From CAVVNN01 sp963749605 (GTDB lineage Bacteria > Actinomycetota > Thermoleophilia > Solirubrobacterales > 70-9), in assembly GCA_963749605.1 (NCBI GenBank), contig CAVVNN010000003.1, forward strand, positions 1 through 64,000: a DNA stretch of 64,000 bases, read 5' to 3'. Within the stretch, counting starts at the first letter, position 1, and the number at the start of each line of letters is the position of its first letter. The notes beneath the pieces were generated by a model. The model searched no databases, had not been told where the DNA came from, and worked only from the letters and a program-made list of their open reading frames with translations. Below are positions 42,028-50,553 of the stretch, in pieces. The position numbers were made by a program, and so were the translations under genes.

Positions 42028-44094
42028 TCATGCCCCGAGCAGGTTGTGGACGATCAGGTCGATCAGCTTGATGCCGACGAACGGGGCGACGATGCCGCCG
42101 AGGCCGTAGAGCAGCATGTTGCGGCGCAGCAGCGCCGTGGCGCCGATCGGCCGGTAGCGCACGCCGCGCAGAGAGAGCGGGATCAGCAGCGGGATGATCA
42201 GCGCGTTGAAGATCACCGCCGAGAGGATCGCCGATTCCGGCGTGCCCAGCGACATGATGTTGAGGGCGTCCAGGGGTCCCTTGCCGCCGGCCGAGAGGGC
42301 GTAGGTGGCCGCGAACATCGCCGGCAGGATCGCGAAGTACTTGGCGATGTCGTTGGCGATCGAGAACGTGGTCAGGGCGCCGCGGGTGATCAGCAGCTGC
42401 TTGCCGACCTCGACGATCTCGATCAGCTTCGTGGGGTTGGAGTCGAGGTCGACCATGTTGCCCGCCTCCCGCGCCGCCTGGGTGCCGGTGTTCATCGCCA
42501 CCCCGACGTCGGCCTGGGCCAGGGCCGGGGCGTCGTTGGTGCCGTCGCCGGTCATCGCGATCAGGCGGCCGTCTGACTGCTGCTCCTTGATCAGTTCCAG
42601 CTTTCGCTCCGGAGTCGCTTCGGCAAGGAAGTCATCGACGCCGGCCTCCTCGGCGATCTTCGCCGCGGTCAGCTTGTTGTCGCCGGTGACCATGATCGTG
42701 CGGATGCCCATCGCGCGCAGCTGGTCGAAGCGGGCCTTGATCCCTTCCTTGACGACGTCCTTGAGATAGATCACCCCCAGGACCCGCTCATCGCGCGCCA
42801 CCGCCAGCGGGGTGCCCCCCTCGCGGCCGATCCGGTCGAGCTCCTCCCGGAGTTCTGCCGGTGCGCGGCCTCCTCCCTCGGCCACCCAGGCCTCGATCGC
42901 GTCGCCGGCCCCCTTGCGCAGGCGCGTGCCGTTGAAGTCGACGCCGCTCATCCGCGTTTCGGCGCTGAAGGGGACGAAGGTCGGCTCGTGGCCGGCGAAG
43001 TCGTGCTCACGGATCCCGTAGGTCTTGGCGAGGACGACGATCGAGCGACCCTCGGGCGTCTCGTCGGCCAGCGAGGACATCTGCGCGGCCTCGGCAAGCT
43101 CCTCGACGGTTACCCCCGGCATCGGCTTGAATTCGACCGCCTCGCGGTTGCCGAGCGTGATCGTCCCCGTCTTGTCGAGCAGGAGGACATCGCAGTCGCC
43201 CGACGCCTCGACGGCGCGGCCGGAGAGGGCGAGCACGTTGCGGCGCACGAGGCGGTCCATGCCGGCGATCCCGATCGCCGAGAGCAGCGCCCCGATCGTG
43301 GTCGGGATCAGCGCCACGAGCAGGGCGATCAGGGTTGTCTCGGAGAGTTCGGTGCCGGCGAAGAGCCCGAACGGACGCAGGGAGACGATCACCAAGACGA
43401 AGACCAGGGTGAGCGCCGCGAGCAGGATGCCCAGGGCAACCTCGTTCGGCGTCTTGCGCCGCTCGGCGCCCTCGACCAGGGCGATCATCCGGTCGAGGAA
43501 GGATTTGCCCGGTTCCTGGGTGATCTCGACCACGATCCGGTCGGAGAGCACCCGGGTGCCGCCGGTGACGGCGCTGCGGTCGCCGCCGGCCTCGCGGATG
43601 ACCGGCGCCGACTCGCCGGTTATCGCCGACTCGTCGACCGAGGCGATCCCCTCGATCACGGTGCCGTCGCCGGGGATCGGCTCGCCGGCGACGACGACCA
43701 CGACGTCGCCCCGCACCAGCTCGGAGGCGGGCTTCTCGCCCCCGTCGCGCAGTTTCGCGACCGTGTCGGTTCGCATCCCCCGCAGGCTCGCCGCCTGGGC
43801 GCGGCCGCGACCCTCCGCCAGCGCCTCGGCGAGGTTGGCGAAAACGACGGTCAGCCAGAGCCAGACGGTGACGCTGAAGGCGAACCAGGAGGGCTCGTGG
43901 CCGCCGCCGAGCGGGCCGCCGCCGAAAACCTGGATCAGCCAGGCGACCGTGGTGATCAGGGCGCCGATCTCGACAACGAACATCACCGGGTTGCGGACCT
44001 GGACGCGGGGGTCGAGCTTGCGCAGCGACTCGAGCAGCGCCGGGCGTACGATCTCGGGGTCGAGGAGGGAACGGGCCTTGCTTTCGGAGGTCAT
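42028..44094 (-). CDS. kdpB: Potassium-transporting ATPase subunit B
   Basis: Predicted 688-aa P-type ATPase that energises K+ uptake. Catalytic features: DKTGTIT phosphorylation loop, TGES actuator motif (ITGESAPV), the KGAGDAIEAWV nucleotide-binding region, and MTGDGTNDAPALAQADVGVAM hinge motif, plus about seven helices. Length is normal. The gene follows kdpC here (4-base overlap), in contrast to the standard A-B-C order. Confidence 0.97.
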   Translation of the reverse strand: MTSESKARSLLDPEIVRPALLESLRKLDPRVQVRNPVMFVVEIGALITTVAWLIQVFGGGPLGGGHEPSWFAFSVTVWLWLTVVFANLAEALAEGRGRAQAASLRGMRTDTVAKLRDGGEKPASELVRGDVVVVVAGEPIPGDGTVIEGIASVDESAITGESAPVIREAGGDRSAVTGGTRVLSDRIVVEITQEPGKSFLDRMIALVEGAERRKTPNEVALGILLAALTLVFVLVIVSLRPFGLFAGTELSETTLIALLVALIPTTIGALLSAIGIAGMDRLVRRNVLALSGRAVEASGDCDVLLLDKTGTITLGNREAVEFKPMPGVTVEELAEAAQMSSLADETPEGRSIVVLAKTYGIREHDFAGHEPTFVPFSAETRMSGVDFNGTRLRKGAGDAIEAWVAEGGGRAPAELREELDRIGREGGTPLAVARDERVLGVIYLKDVVKEGIKARFDQLRAMGIRTIMVTGDNKLTAAKIAEEAGVDDFLAEATPERKLELIKEQQSDGRLIAMTGDGTNDAPALAQADVGVAMNTGTQAAREAGNMVDLDSNPTKLIEIVEVGKQLLITRGALTTFSIANDIAKYFAILPAMFAATYALSAGGKGPLDALNIMSLGTPESAILSAVIFNALIIPLLIPLSLRGVRYRPIGATALLRRNMLLYGLGGIVAPFVGIKLIDLIVHNLLGA

Positions 44095-44744
44095 TTGAGT
44101 GGCGCTTCCTTGTCGAGGGCGATGTTGAGCTCGAGGACGTTGACGCCAGGCTCACCGAAGACGCCGATGAAGCGACTGTTGGTGTGGGCCGAGATCAGGT
44201 CTTCGACCTTGGCGAGCGGCAGCTTGCGAACCGTGGCGATGCGATGCGCCTGGATGCGAGCGTTTGCTTCGGAGATTTCCGGGTCGACCCCGGAGCCCGA
44301 CATCGTGATCGCGTCGACCGGCACGTCTTCCTTAGTCAGCGATTTGTCGTAGGGCTTCTCCAGCTTGACGTAGGCAGCAAGCGCTTCACGCACCGCTTCG
44401 CGCTCTTCGACGCTGTTCGGCCCGGAGTTGGAGAAGTAGGTGACGCTTGCCGAGTAGCCGGTCTCAGAGGGACGCGGCTGGAAGTAGCGCTTGTCGGGGA
44501 CGAGGACTTCTTCCCCTTCTTCATCGAGCTTCGGCTTGCCGTTCTTGCCGATCACCGGACGCGAGAACGACTGGCCGATCAGGCTCGAGCCGACCAACTT
44601 GCCGTTCACCGTTACCTTCGAGCCGTTCGCCTTGCCGGGGAAGACGACCTTCGAGATGCCGGTCATCGCCAGCGGGTAGGCGAGGCCGAAGATCAACGTG
44701 AAGACGATCACGGCGAGAATCGAGGTGACTACTGCGCGGCGCAT
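44091..44744 (-). CDS. kdpC: Potassium-transporting ATPase subunit C
   Basis: Predicted 217-aa subunit with one N-terminal membrane helix (ILAVIVFTLIFGLAYPLAM) and an external domain. KdpC hallmarks: GSSLIGQSFSRP, YFQPRPSETGYSAS, and the C-terminal DLISAHTNSRFIGVFGEPGVNVLELNIAL. About three in four Glu codons are GAA. It sits between kdpA and kdpB, 1 base after the kdpA stop and overlapping the kdpB start. Confidence 0.96.
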   Translation of the reverse strand: MRRAVVTSILAVIVFTLIFGLAYPLAMTGISKVVFPGKANGSKVTVNGKLVGSSLIGQSFSRPVIGKNGKPKLDEEGEEVLVPDKRYFQPRPSETGYSASVTYFSNSGPNSVEEREAVREALAAYVKLEKPYDKSLTKEDVPVDAITMSGSGVDPEISEANARIQAHRIATVRKLPLAKVEDLISAHTNSRFIGVFGEPGVNVLELNIALDKEAPLK

Positions 44745-44745
44745 C

Positions 44746-46500
44746 TCAGAAGAGCCTCGTGGTCAGGCTCTGCACGATCGGGCCGAGCAGGAGGGCGGGG
44801 AAGAAGGTGAGAGCGCCGACCAGGATCACGACGCCGATCAGGAGGATGACGAAGGTCGGAGTGTCGGTCCGCATCGTCCCTGGGCCGGCGGGAGAGACCT
44901 TCTTGCCGGCCAGCGAGCCCGCCACCGCGAGCACCAGGACGATCGGGATGAAGCGCGCCAGGGTCATCGTCGCGCCGCCGAGCAGGTCGGCGAAGGAGAT
45001 TCCGTAGGCGCCGTGGTTGCCGGGCGCGTTGGGCTGGATGAAGCCGGTATAGCCGGCGAAGGCGGAGCCGTTGTTGTTGGCCTGCGAGAGGTAGGCATAG
45101 AGGGTCTCGGAGAAGCCCTGTGGGCCGGCCTGGTAGATCGAGCGCAACCCTGCACGCGTCGCCACCGCCAGCCCGGTCGTCGCCAGCACCGCCAGCGGCG
45201 TGACGAGGATCCCCAGCGAAACGAGCTTGATCTCGCGGGCCTGGATCTTCTTGCCCAGGTACTCCGGGGTTCGGCCGACCATCAGCCCGCCGATGAAGAC
45301 CGCGAGCAGGACGTAGAGCAGCATCGAGTAGAGGCCGGTGCCGACCCCGCCGAAGACGACCTCGCTGGTGCCGAGGCCGGACATCGGGACGAGGCCGCCG
45401 AGGCCGGTGTAGGAGTCGTGGGCGGAGTTGACCGAACCGTTGGAGGTGACCGTCGTCGTCGTCCCCCACAGCGCCGACTCGGTGATCCCGTTGCGCTGCT
45501 CCTTGCCTTCCATGTTGCCGCCGGTCGATCCCTCGATCGCCGTCGTCGGAGTGCCGGCGGCGTGCTCGGCGGGCGTGCCGTGCTGCTCGGCGGGGATGAT
45601 CACCAGGATGAAGGCGAGGTAGATCGCCAGCATCGCGGCGAAGATCGACCAGCCCTCGCGCTGGCGGCCCACCATCTTCCCGTAGGTGTAGGTGAGCGCC
45701 GCGGGGATGAGGATGATCGAGAGCAGCTCGATGAAGTTCGTCAGCGCGTTCGCATTCTCGAACGGCATCGCCGAGTTGACGTTGAAGAAGCCGCCGCCGT
45801 TGGTGCCGAGCTGCTTGATCGCGATCTGCGAGGCTGCCGGCCCCATCGCCAGCGCCTGTTCGGCACCCTCGACCGTCTTCGCGATGCTGGCACCGGAGAG
45901 CGTCTGCACGACGCCCTGGGAGACCAGGATCAGGCCGACGATCACCGAGAGCGGCAGCAGCACGTAGAAGAGGCTGCGGGTCAGGTCCTGCCAGAAGTTG
46001 CCGAGGCCGGGGCCGCTGCGTCCGACGATGCCGCGGATGAAGGCGAGCAGCACGCAGATGCCGACCGCCGGGGTGACGAAGTTCTCCACCGTCAGCCCGG
46101 CCATCTGCGAGAAGTAGGTCAGCGTCGTTTCGCCGCCGTAGTACTGCCAGTTGGTGTTGGAGACGAAGGACGAGGCGGTGCTGAAGCTGACGTCCCACGG
46201 CCCCGAGTGGAAGCCTTCGGGGTTGAACGGCTGGATGCCCTGGGTGCGCAGGATCAGATAAAGCGCGATCCAGGAGAACACCGAGAAGAGGACGAGGCTC
46301 TTGGCGTACGCCTTCCAGTCGTGTTCCTCGGTGGGATCGACGCGCAGCACCCGGTAGGTGAACCGCTCCACCGGGCCGAGGACGGGGCTGAGAAAAACAC
46401 GTTCGCCGGTGAAGACCCGCGCCATGTATTTGCCGAGCAGCGGCGTCAGCGCGATCACCACGCCAACGAAGATCGCGACCTGCAGCCAGCCCTGTGCCAT
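44746..46500 (-). CDS. kdpA: Potassium-transporting ATPase subunit A
   Basis: Predicted 584-aa K+ channel-like subunit of the Kdp pump with about ten helices and four selectivity-filter regions: TASSFVSNTNWQYYGGE, GTNGGGFFNVNSAMPFEN, the third filter near STGGNMEGKEQRNGI, and LSQANNNGSAFAGYTG. Length is normal. Start ATG overlaps the kdpF stop in TAATG. Confidence 0.97.
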   Translation of the reverse strand: MAQGWLQVAIFVGVVIALTPLLGKYMARVFTGERVFLSPVLGPVERFTYRVLRVDPTEEHDWKAYAKSLVLFSVFSWIALYLILRTQGIQPFNPEGFHSGPWDVSFSTASSFVSNTNWQYYGGETTLTYFSQMAGLTVENFVTPAVGICVLLAFIRGIVGRSGPGLGNFWQDLTRSLFYVLLPLSVIVGLILVSQGVVQTLSGASIAKTVEGAEQALAMGPAASQIAIKQLGTNGGGFFNVNSAMPFENANALTNFIELLSIILIPAALTYTYGKMVGRQREGWSIFAAMLAIYLAFILVIIPAEQHGTPAEHAAGTPTTAIEGSTGGNMEGKEQRNGITESALWGTTTTVTSNGSVNSAHDSYTGLGGLVPMSGLGTSEVVFGGVGTGLYSMLLYVLLAVFIGGLMVGRTPEYLGKKIQAREIKLVSLGILVTPLAVLATTGLAVATRAGLRSIYQAGPQGFSETLYAYLSQANNNGSAFAGYTGFIQPNAPGNHGAYGISFADLLGGATMTLARFIPIVLVLAVAGSLAGKKVSPAGPGTMRTDTPTFVILLIGVVILVGALTFFPALLLGPIVQSLTTRLF

Positions 46501-46613
46501 TAGAGCTTCTCCCCGCGCAGCAGCGCGTAGCAGAGGTAGACGAATACAAGCGCCGAGGCGATCAGGCCGAAGACATCGGCGCCGCTGAGCGAGGCGAGGG
46601 GAAGTGCGCTCAT
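46500..46613 (-). CDS. kdpF: KdpF small stabilising subunit
   Basis: Too short for ordinary gene finding: 37 aa with one membrane helix (DVFGLIASALVFVYLCYALL) ending in the typical positively charged RGEKL. KdpF stabilises the KdpABC complex. Its TAA overlaps the kdpA ATG and its own ATG overlaps the stop of the next small gene upstream. Confidence 0.9.
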   Translation of the reverse strand: MSALPLASLSGADVFGLIASALVFVYLCYALLRGEKL

Positions 46614-46738
46614 ATCCGGTCGATCAGGTCGATCGCCCAGTAGACGAGAGCGAAGAGTCCGACCGAGAGCGCGATCGCGAAGACATCCGCGATCGGGCTG
46701 CCGCCTCCGGGGAAGATGTCGGCGAGGACGAAGAGCAC
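46610..46738 (-). CDS. 42-aa single-helix membrane protein upstream of kdpF
   Basis: A GTG-started 42-codon reading frame (MLFVLADIFPGGGSP, then DVFAIALSVGLFALVYWAID) that ends in ATGA overlap with kdpF. It has one strong hydrophobic helix and an amphipathic, acidic end. The tight coupling and kdpF-like size indicate a real gene, possibly a second accessory peptide of the Kdp pump. An in-frame TGA shortly upstream limits the start to about this GTG. Function inferred only from context. Confidence 0.65.
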   Translation of the reverse strand: MLFVLADIFPGGGSPIADVFAIALSVGLFALVYWAIDLIDRI

Positions 46739-46815
46739 AGGTGGATCATGCGCCCGCCCCCGTCAAGGCCGCATGAATTGCAGGGCCGGCCGCATACAGG
46801 TTTTGTGAAGGTCCG

Positions 46816-47496
46816 CTAGACGGCGAAGCGGTAGCCGACGCCGGGGTCGGTGCGGATGTAGCGAGGGCCGTCCGGGGGCTCGATCTTGCGGCGCAGGTTG
46901 GCGATGTGGGCGCGCAGGACCTGGAAGTCGTCTTCGTACTCGAGCCCCCAAACCTCGACCAGGAGGGTGCGGTGCGTCATCAGCTTGCCGCGGTTGCGGG
47001 CAAGCGCCCGCAGCAGTCCGAACTCGGTCGGGGTCAGGTGGACGGGCTCGCCGTCGCGGAAGACGCTGCGGGCAGCGAGGTCGATCTCGATCCCATCGGC
47101 GACGATCTTCGGCTCGCCGTCCTCGGGCTGCGCTCGCCTGAGCGCCGCCTCCAATCGCGCGACCAGCTCGCGCGGGCCGAAGGGCTTGGTCACGTAGTCG
47201 TCGGCGCCGGCCGCGAGCGCCTCCACCTTGCGGTCCTCCTCGCCGACCGCGGAGAGGACGAGGATCGGCATCTCACTCCACTCGCGCATCCGCCGCGTCA
47301 ACTCGACCCCGTCGATATCGGGAAGCATCAGGTCGAGGATCGCCGCCTCGGGTGGTTTGACGGCGGCCCGGTCGAGCGCCTCCTCCCCGGTGCTCGCGGT
47401 CACCGCCTCGAAGCCGGCGTCGCGCAGGATGACCTTCAGCGCGCGCAGGATCTGCGGCTCGTCGTCGCAGACGAGGATGCGGGGGGCGTCGCTCAT
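46816..47496 (-). CDS. kdpE: Response regulator KdpE
   Basis: Predicted 226-aa OmpR-type regulator. Receiver domain: VCDDEPQIL acidic pocket, ILDLMLPDIDGVEL with the phospho-Asp, ILVLSA and DDYVTKPFG with the conserved Lys. C-terminal winged helix: LTPTEFGLLRALARNRGKL and HIANLRRKIEPPDGPRYIRT ending in VGYRF. It activates kdp expression under K+ limitation. Start ATG overlaps the kinase gene stop (ATGA); 77 bases separate it from the small kdp genes, which may hold a second promoter. Confidence 0.94.
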   Translation of the reverse strand: MSDAPRILVCDDEPQILRALKVILRDAGFEAVTASTGEEALDRAAVKPPEAAILDLMLPDIDGVELTRRMREWSEMPILVLSAVGEEDRKVEALAAGADDYVTKPFGPRELVARLEAALRRAQPEDGEPKIVADGIEIDLAARSVFRDGEPVHLTPTEFGLLRALARNRGKLMTHRTLLVEVWGLEYEDDFQVLRAHIANLRRKIEPPDGPRYIRTDPGVGYRFAV

Positions 47497-48680
47497 AGGT
47501 CGCCGCCGCCGCTCGACACCGGCGTGCCCAAGCCCTCCGCTGGAGCCGCGAAGCTGACGACGAAGCTGCTGCCCTGGCCGGGCAGGGACTCGACCTCGAT
47601 CTCGCCGCCGTTGGCCTCGATGAAACCCCTCGCGATTGCCAGGCCGAGGCCCGAGCCGTTGCCCGATCCCCCGGGACCGGAGCGGTAGAAGGGCTCGAAG
47701 ATCCGCTCTCGCTTGCCCTCGGGGATGCCGGGGCCCCGGTCGACGACCCGGACGACGAGGCGCGGTCCGACCAGGCGGGAGCGAACCAGGACCGGCTGCC
47801 CCTTGCCGTGGACGACGGCGTTCTCGAGCAGGTTGGCGAAGGCGCGCTCGAGCTGGGTCGGGTCGGCGCTGAGCGCCGGCAGGTCGGGGTCGAGCGCCAG
47901 CCGCACGACCTCCCCTCGGGACCCGATCGAGTGCCGGGCCGCCTCCAGCAGCCCCGGCAGGTCGACCGGCTCGCGGTGCGGCTCGGCATTGCCGGACTCC
48001 AGGCGCGAAACGTCGAGCAGGTTCTCGACCAGCCGCGAGAGTCGCTGGCCCTGCTCGACCACCGCCTCGCTCAGCTCGTGGCGCTCCTCCGCGGTGACGC
48101 TGGGCGAATCGAGCGCTGCGCCGGCGGCGATCATCGAGGTCAGCGGGGTGCGCAGGTCGTGGGAGACGGAGCGCAGCAGGGCGGTCTTCAGCTCGTCGCT
48201 GCGGCGCAGCGCCTCCGCCTCGACCATCTCCGCCTGCATCCGGTCGCGTTCGCGCGAAAGAGCCGCCAGCTCCGCCAGGGTCCGATCCGCCTCCTCGCGC
48301 CGCCGCTCCGCCTCCACCGCTTGAGCCCGGGCCAGCCCCGCGACCGTGCTGCTGACCACCGCCACGATCGCGAAGGTGATCAGCGCGACCCAGTTCTGCT
48401 CGGCGGCGATCGTGAAGCGGTGCAGCGGCGGGATGTGGAAGAAATTGAAGGCGACGGCGCTGGCGACCGTGGCGAGCAGTCCGAGGCGCAGGCCCCAAAC
48501 GATCGAGATGAGCAGGATCGCCGGCAGGTAGACCACGCCGAGGGAGACGACCGGGGCCGCGGACTTGAGCGGATAGACGACCAGCGTCCCCGCGCCGACC
48601 GCGGCGAACGTCGTCAGCAGGCCGAGCCAGCCAGATGGCGGCTCTCCGCTCAGCCCCAACGGAAATCGACGTCCAAGCAT
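47493..48680 (-). CDS. KdpD C-terminal half: DUF4118 membrane histidine kinase
   Basis: Predicted 395-aa kinase. Four closely spaced N-terminal helices form the DUF4118 module of KdpD (about 20-110), followed by a coiled coil, the HisKA domain with SVSHDLRTPLTSM (phospho-His) and the HATPase with ENAVVHG, DRGPGIPEG, FEPFYRSG and GSGLGLAIARGF. The KdpD sensor and Usp domains are missing and are encoded at 40827-41996 instead. It precedes and overlaps kdpE. Together the two genes make one classical KdpD. Confidence 0.92.
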   Translation of the reverse strand: MLGRRFPLGLSGEPPSGWLGLLTTFAAVGAGTLVVYPLKSAAPVVSLGVVYLPAILLISIVWGLRLGLLATVASAVAFNFFHIPPLHRFTIAAEQNWVALITFAIVAVVSSTVAGLARAQAVEAERRREEADRTLAELAALSRERDRMQAEMVEAEALRRSDELKTALLRSVSHDLRTPLTSMIAAGAALDSPSVTAEERHELSEAVVEQGQRLSRLVENLLDVSRLESGNAEPHREPVDLPGLLEAARHSIGSRGEVVRLALDPDLPALSADPTQLERAFANLLENAVVHGKGQPVLVRSRLVGPRLVVRVVDRGPGIPEGKRERIFEPFYRSGPGGSGNGSGLGLAIARGFIEANGGEIEVESLPGQGSSFVVSFAAPAEGLGTPVSSGGGDL

Positions 48681-48850
48681 TGCCTCAGGGTAAGGCTGGC
48701 GTCCACGCCGTGTTCAGCCCGGAAGCGCCTCCGGCAGACCGAGGCGCTCGAACGTACTCCTTGAACCCGCGCAGGGGATCGTCCGTAAGCCGTTGCACAA
48801 GCGAGGCAACCGCATTCGGCGGTCGCCTCCATCGGATCAGGAGTCGGTCA

Positions 48851-49417
48851 ATGCCCTTCCCACGCCTCGCTGCTGCGGCGCTTTCACTCGCCGCCCTCGC
48901 TCTGATCGTCGCCGGCTGCGGCGGGTCCTCATCGAGCTCGTCCTCTTCCAACAGCGGAAGCTCCTCCGGCACCGCGGCCACCGTTTCGGGCGCCAGCGAT
49001 CCGGAACTCGGAACGGTGCTTGTCGACTCCGAAGGCTTCACCGTCTACAGCTTCGCCAAGGACAGGGGGACGACGTCCTCCTGCTACGGGGCCTGCGCCG
49101 AAGCCTGGCCGCCCGTGACCGCCACGGGGAAGCCGGTGAGCGGAGAAGGCGCGATGTCCTCCGAGCTCGGCACGACGAAGCGCAAGGACGGCACGGTTCA
49201 GGTCACCTACGCCGGCCACCCCCTCTACACCTTCGTCGAAGACCACAGCCCGGGCGAAGCCAACGGCAACGGCTCCACCGCCTTCGGCGGCGAATGGAAC
49301 GCCCTCGATGAAAGCGGCTCCGCGGTGGTGGCCTCCGCCGGTGGCGAAGGCGAATCGAGTGCAGCCGCCCCCGCCGAAAGCAGCAGCGAATCGAGCGGCG
49401 GCGGTTACGGTTATTGA
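48851..49417 (+). CDS. Secreted lipoprotein with COG4315-type repeats
   Basis: Predicted 188-aa lipoprotein. Signal peptide with lipobox ALIVAGC (Cys about residue 23), a Ser-rich linker, then two copies of the 'secreted repeat of unknown function' (COG4315/Lipoprotein_15): VLVDSEGFTVYSFAKD with CYGACAEAWPPV, and TVQVTYAGHPLYTFVED with FGGEWNAL. ATG at 48851 has AGGAG 8 bases upstream. About 12 of 13 Glu codons are GAA. Convergent with another protein carrying the same repeat type. Function unknown, probably envelope-located. Confidence 0.85.
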   Translation: MPFPRLAAAALSLAALALIVAGCGGSSSSSSSSNSGSSSGTAATVSGASDPELGTVLVDSEGFTVYSFAKDRGTTSSCYGACAEAWPPVTATGKPVSGEGAMSSELGTTKRKDGTVQVTYAGHPLYTFVEDHSPGEANGNGSTAFGGEWNALDESGSAVVASAGGEGESSAAAPAESSSESSGGGYGY

Positions 49418-50286
49418 CCCGGAGAGCGCTGCTTGTGCTTTGAGATCGCGACCGGATGCCAGGTGCCGACGTCCTTTAGCCCGTCGCCCTTTACCTGACC
49501 GGGCTTCTTGTCCGCGGCGAAGCTGTAGAGCGGGCGACCGCGAAAGGTGACCTGCATCCCGCCATCGGGCCGCTCGACGGTGCCCAGCTTCACGGGACCC
49601 TTCGGCGTGGCGCCATGGGGGACGAGGAGTGGGTGCCAGATGGCGAGACAGCCGCTGCTCTTGGTGCAGATGAACTTGCCGTTCTTCTCCACGCTGAGGC
49701 TGTACAGGGTATGTCCGCTGGCGGTGGTGAGAATCGTCCGGCCCTTGATCTGCGCCTCCTTCACCCTGACCTTGGCGGAAAACCCGGATCCGCTCTTATT
49801 CTGGCCCGCCGCCGGTTCGGGACTCGCCGCCGCCGCGTTGGGGTTGGCCGGCGTCGTGAACGACTTGTCGCCACCGCTGCCGGGGCCGTCGGAGTTGGTG
49901 GCGACGAGGCGATAGTGGTAGGTCGTGTTCGGCGCCAGGTCGGCGATCGTCTGGGAGGCGGAAACGTTGTAGATGCCGGAGCCCGCGTCGGCGTCGGGCA
50001 TCGGGACGTCGGTGCCGTAACTCGTCGTCGTGCCGTATTCGAAGTGGTAGTGGGTGTCCAGTCCGTACGGGTTGACCGTGCCCTTGAGGTCGAAACCACC
50101 GGCAACCTGGACGGCAGCGCTGGTTTCGACGATCGGCGCTCCGGTGAAGGCGGCGGCGAGGGAGGGGAAGGCGGCGAGGGCAAACGCGGTGAGCGAGGTG
50201 CAAATGGCGCCGCGGACGGTCAAGCGCCGCCGCGCGACGCGACCAGGCTGCGCATCGTCGGGGTCAGGGATCCTCAGGTCGCTCAT
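49411..50286 (-). CDS. Secreted FN3-like protein with COG4315-type repeats
   Basis: Predicted 291-aa exported protein: N-terminal signal (AICTSLTAFALAAFPSLAAA), an FN3-like region (VNPYGLDTHYHFEYGTTTSYG, LAPNTTYHYRLVATNSDG) common in actinobacterial surface proteins, then two COG4315-like repeats (ILTTASGHTLYSLSVE with CLAIWHPLL; MQVTFRGRPLYSFAAD). Its end overlaps the convergent lipoprotein gene by 7 bases. The shared repeat type suggests the two genes derive from related modules. Function unknown. Confidence 0.75.
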   Translation of the reverse strand: MSDLRIPDPDDAQPGRVARRRLTVRGAICTSLTAFALAAFPSLAAAFTGAPIVETSAAVQVAGGFDLKGTVNPYGLDTHYHFEYGTTTSYGTDVPMPDADAGSGIYNVSASQTIADLAPNTTYHYRLVATNSDGPGSGGDKSFTTPANPNAAAASPEPAAGQNKSGSGFSAKVRVKEAQIKGRTILTTASGHTLYSLSVEKNGKFICTKSSGCLAIWHPLLVPHGATPKGPVKLGTVERPDGGMQVTFRGRPLYSFAADKKPGQVKGDGLKDVGTWHPVAISKHKQRSPGQ

Positions 50287-50370
50287 CGCTCCTCCTAAAC
50301 GTTCCTCGCGTTCTCCGGCCAGGCTCGACGGTTGTTACGACCGCAGGTCCCGCAAGGTTCAATCGAGAAG

Positions 50371-50392
50371 AAGCGCCGACGCGCAGGCGCTT
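50371..50392 (-). terminator. Intrinsic terminator after tRNA-Ala(CGC)
   Basis: On the minus strand a 7-bp stem AAGCGCC / GGCGCTT with an 8-base loop is followed by a pyrimidine stretch (TCTTCTC). It lies 6 bases past the tRNA 3' end. Confidence 0.55.
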
Positions 50393-50397
50393 TCCAA

Positions 50398-50470
50398 TGG
50401 AGCTAGCCGGACTCGAACCGGCGACCTCCTGGGTGCGATCCAGGCGCTCTGCCAACTGAGCTATAGCCCC
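50398..50470 (-). tRNA. tRNA-Ala (anticodon CGC)
   Basis: 73-nt cloverleaf. Acceptor GGGGCTA pairs with TAGCTCC including the G3-U70 wobble that marks alanine tRNAs. The D arm has AGCTCAGTTGGCAGAGC, the anticodon stem CCTGG/CCAGG encloses ATCGCAC (anticodon CGC, reading GCG), and the T loop is GGTTCGAGTCC. Discriminator is A; CCA is not encoded. Confidence 0.95.
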
Positions 50471-50553
50471 GCATGCGTGGTTGGGAGGATCGTCCCAAAG
50501 CCCTCGCAAGCGCAAGGATAACCGCATAGTCTTTAGCTTCCCCGGGGACCAGC

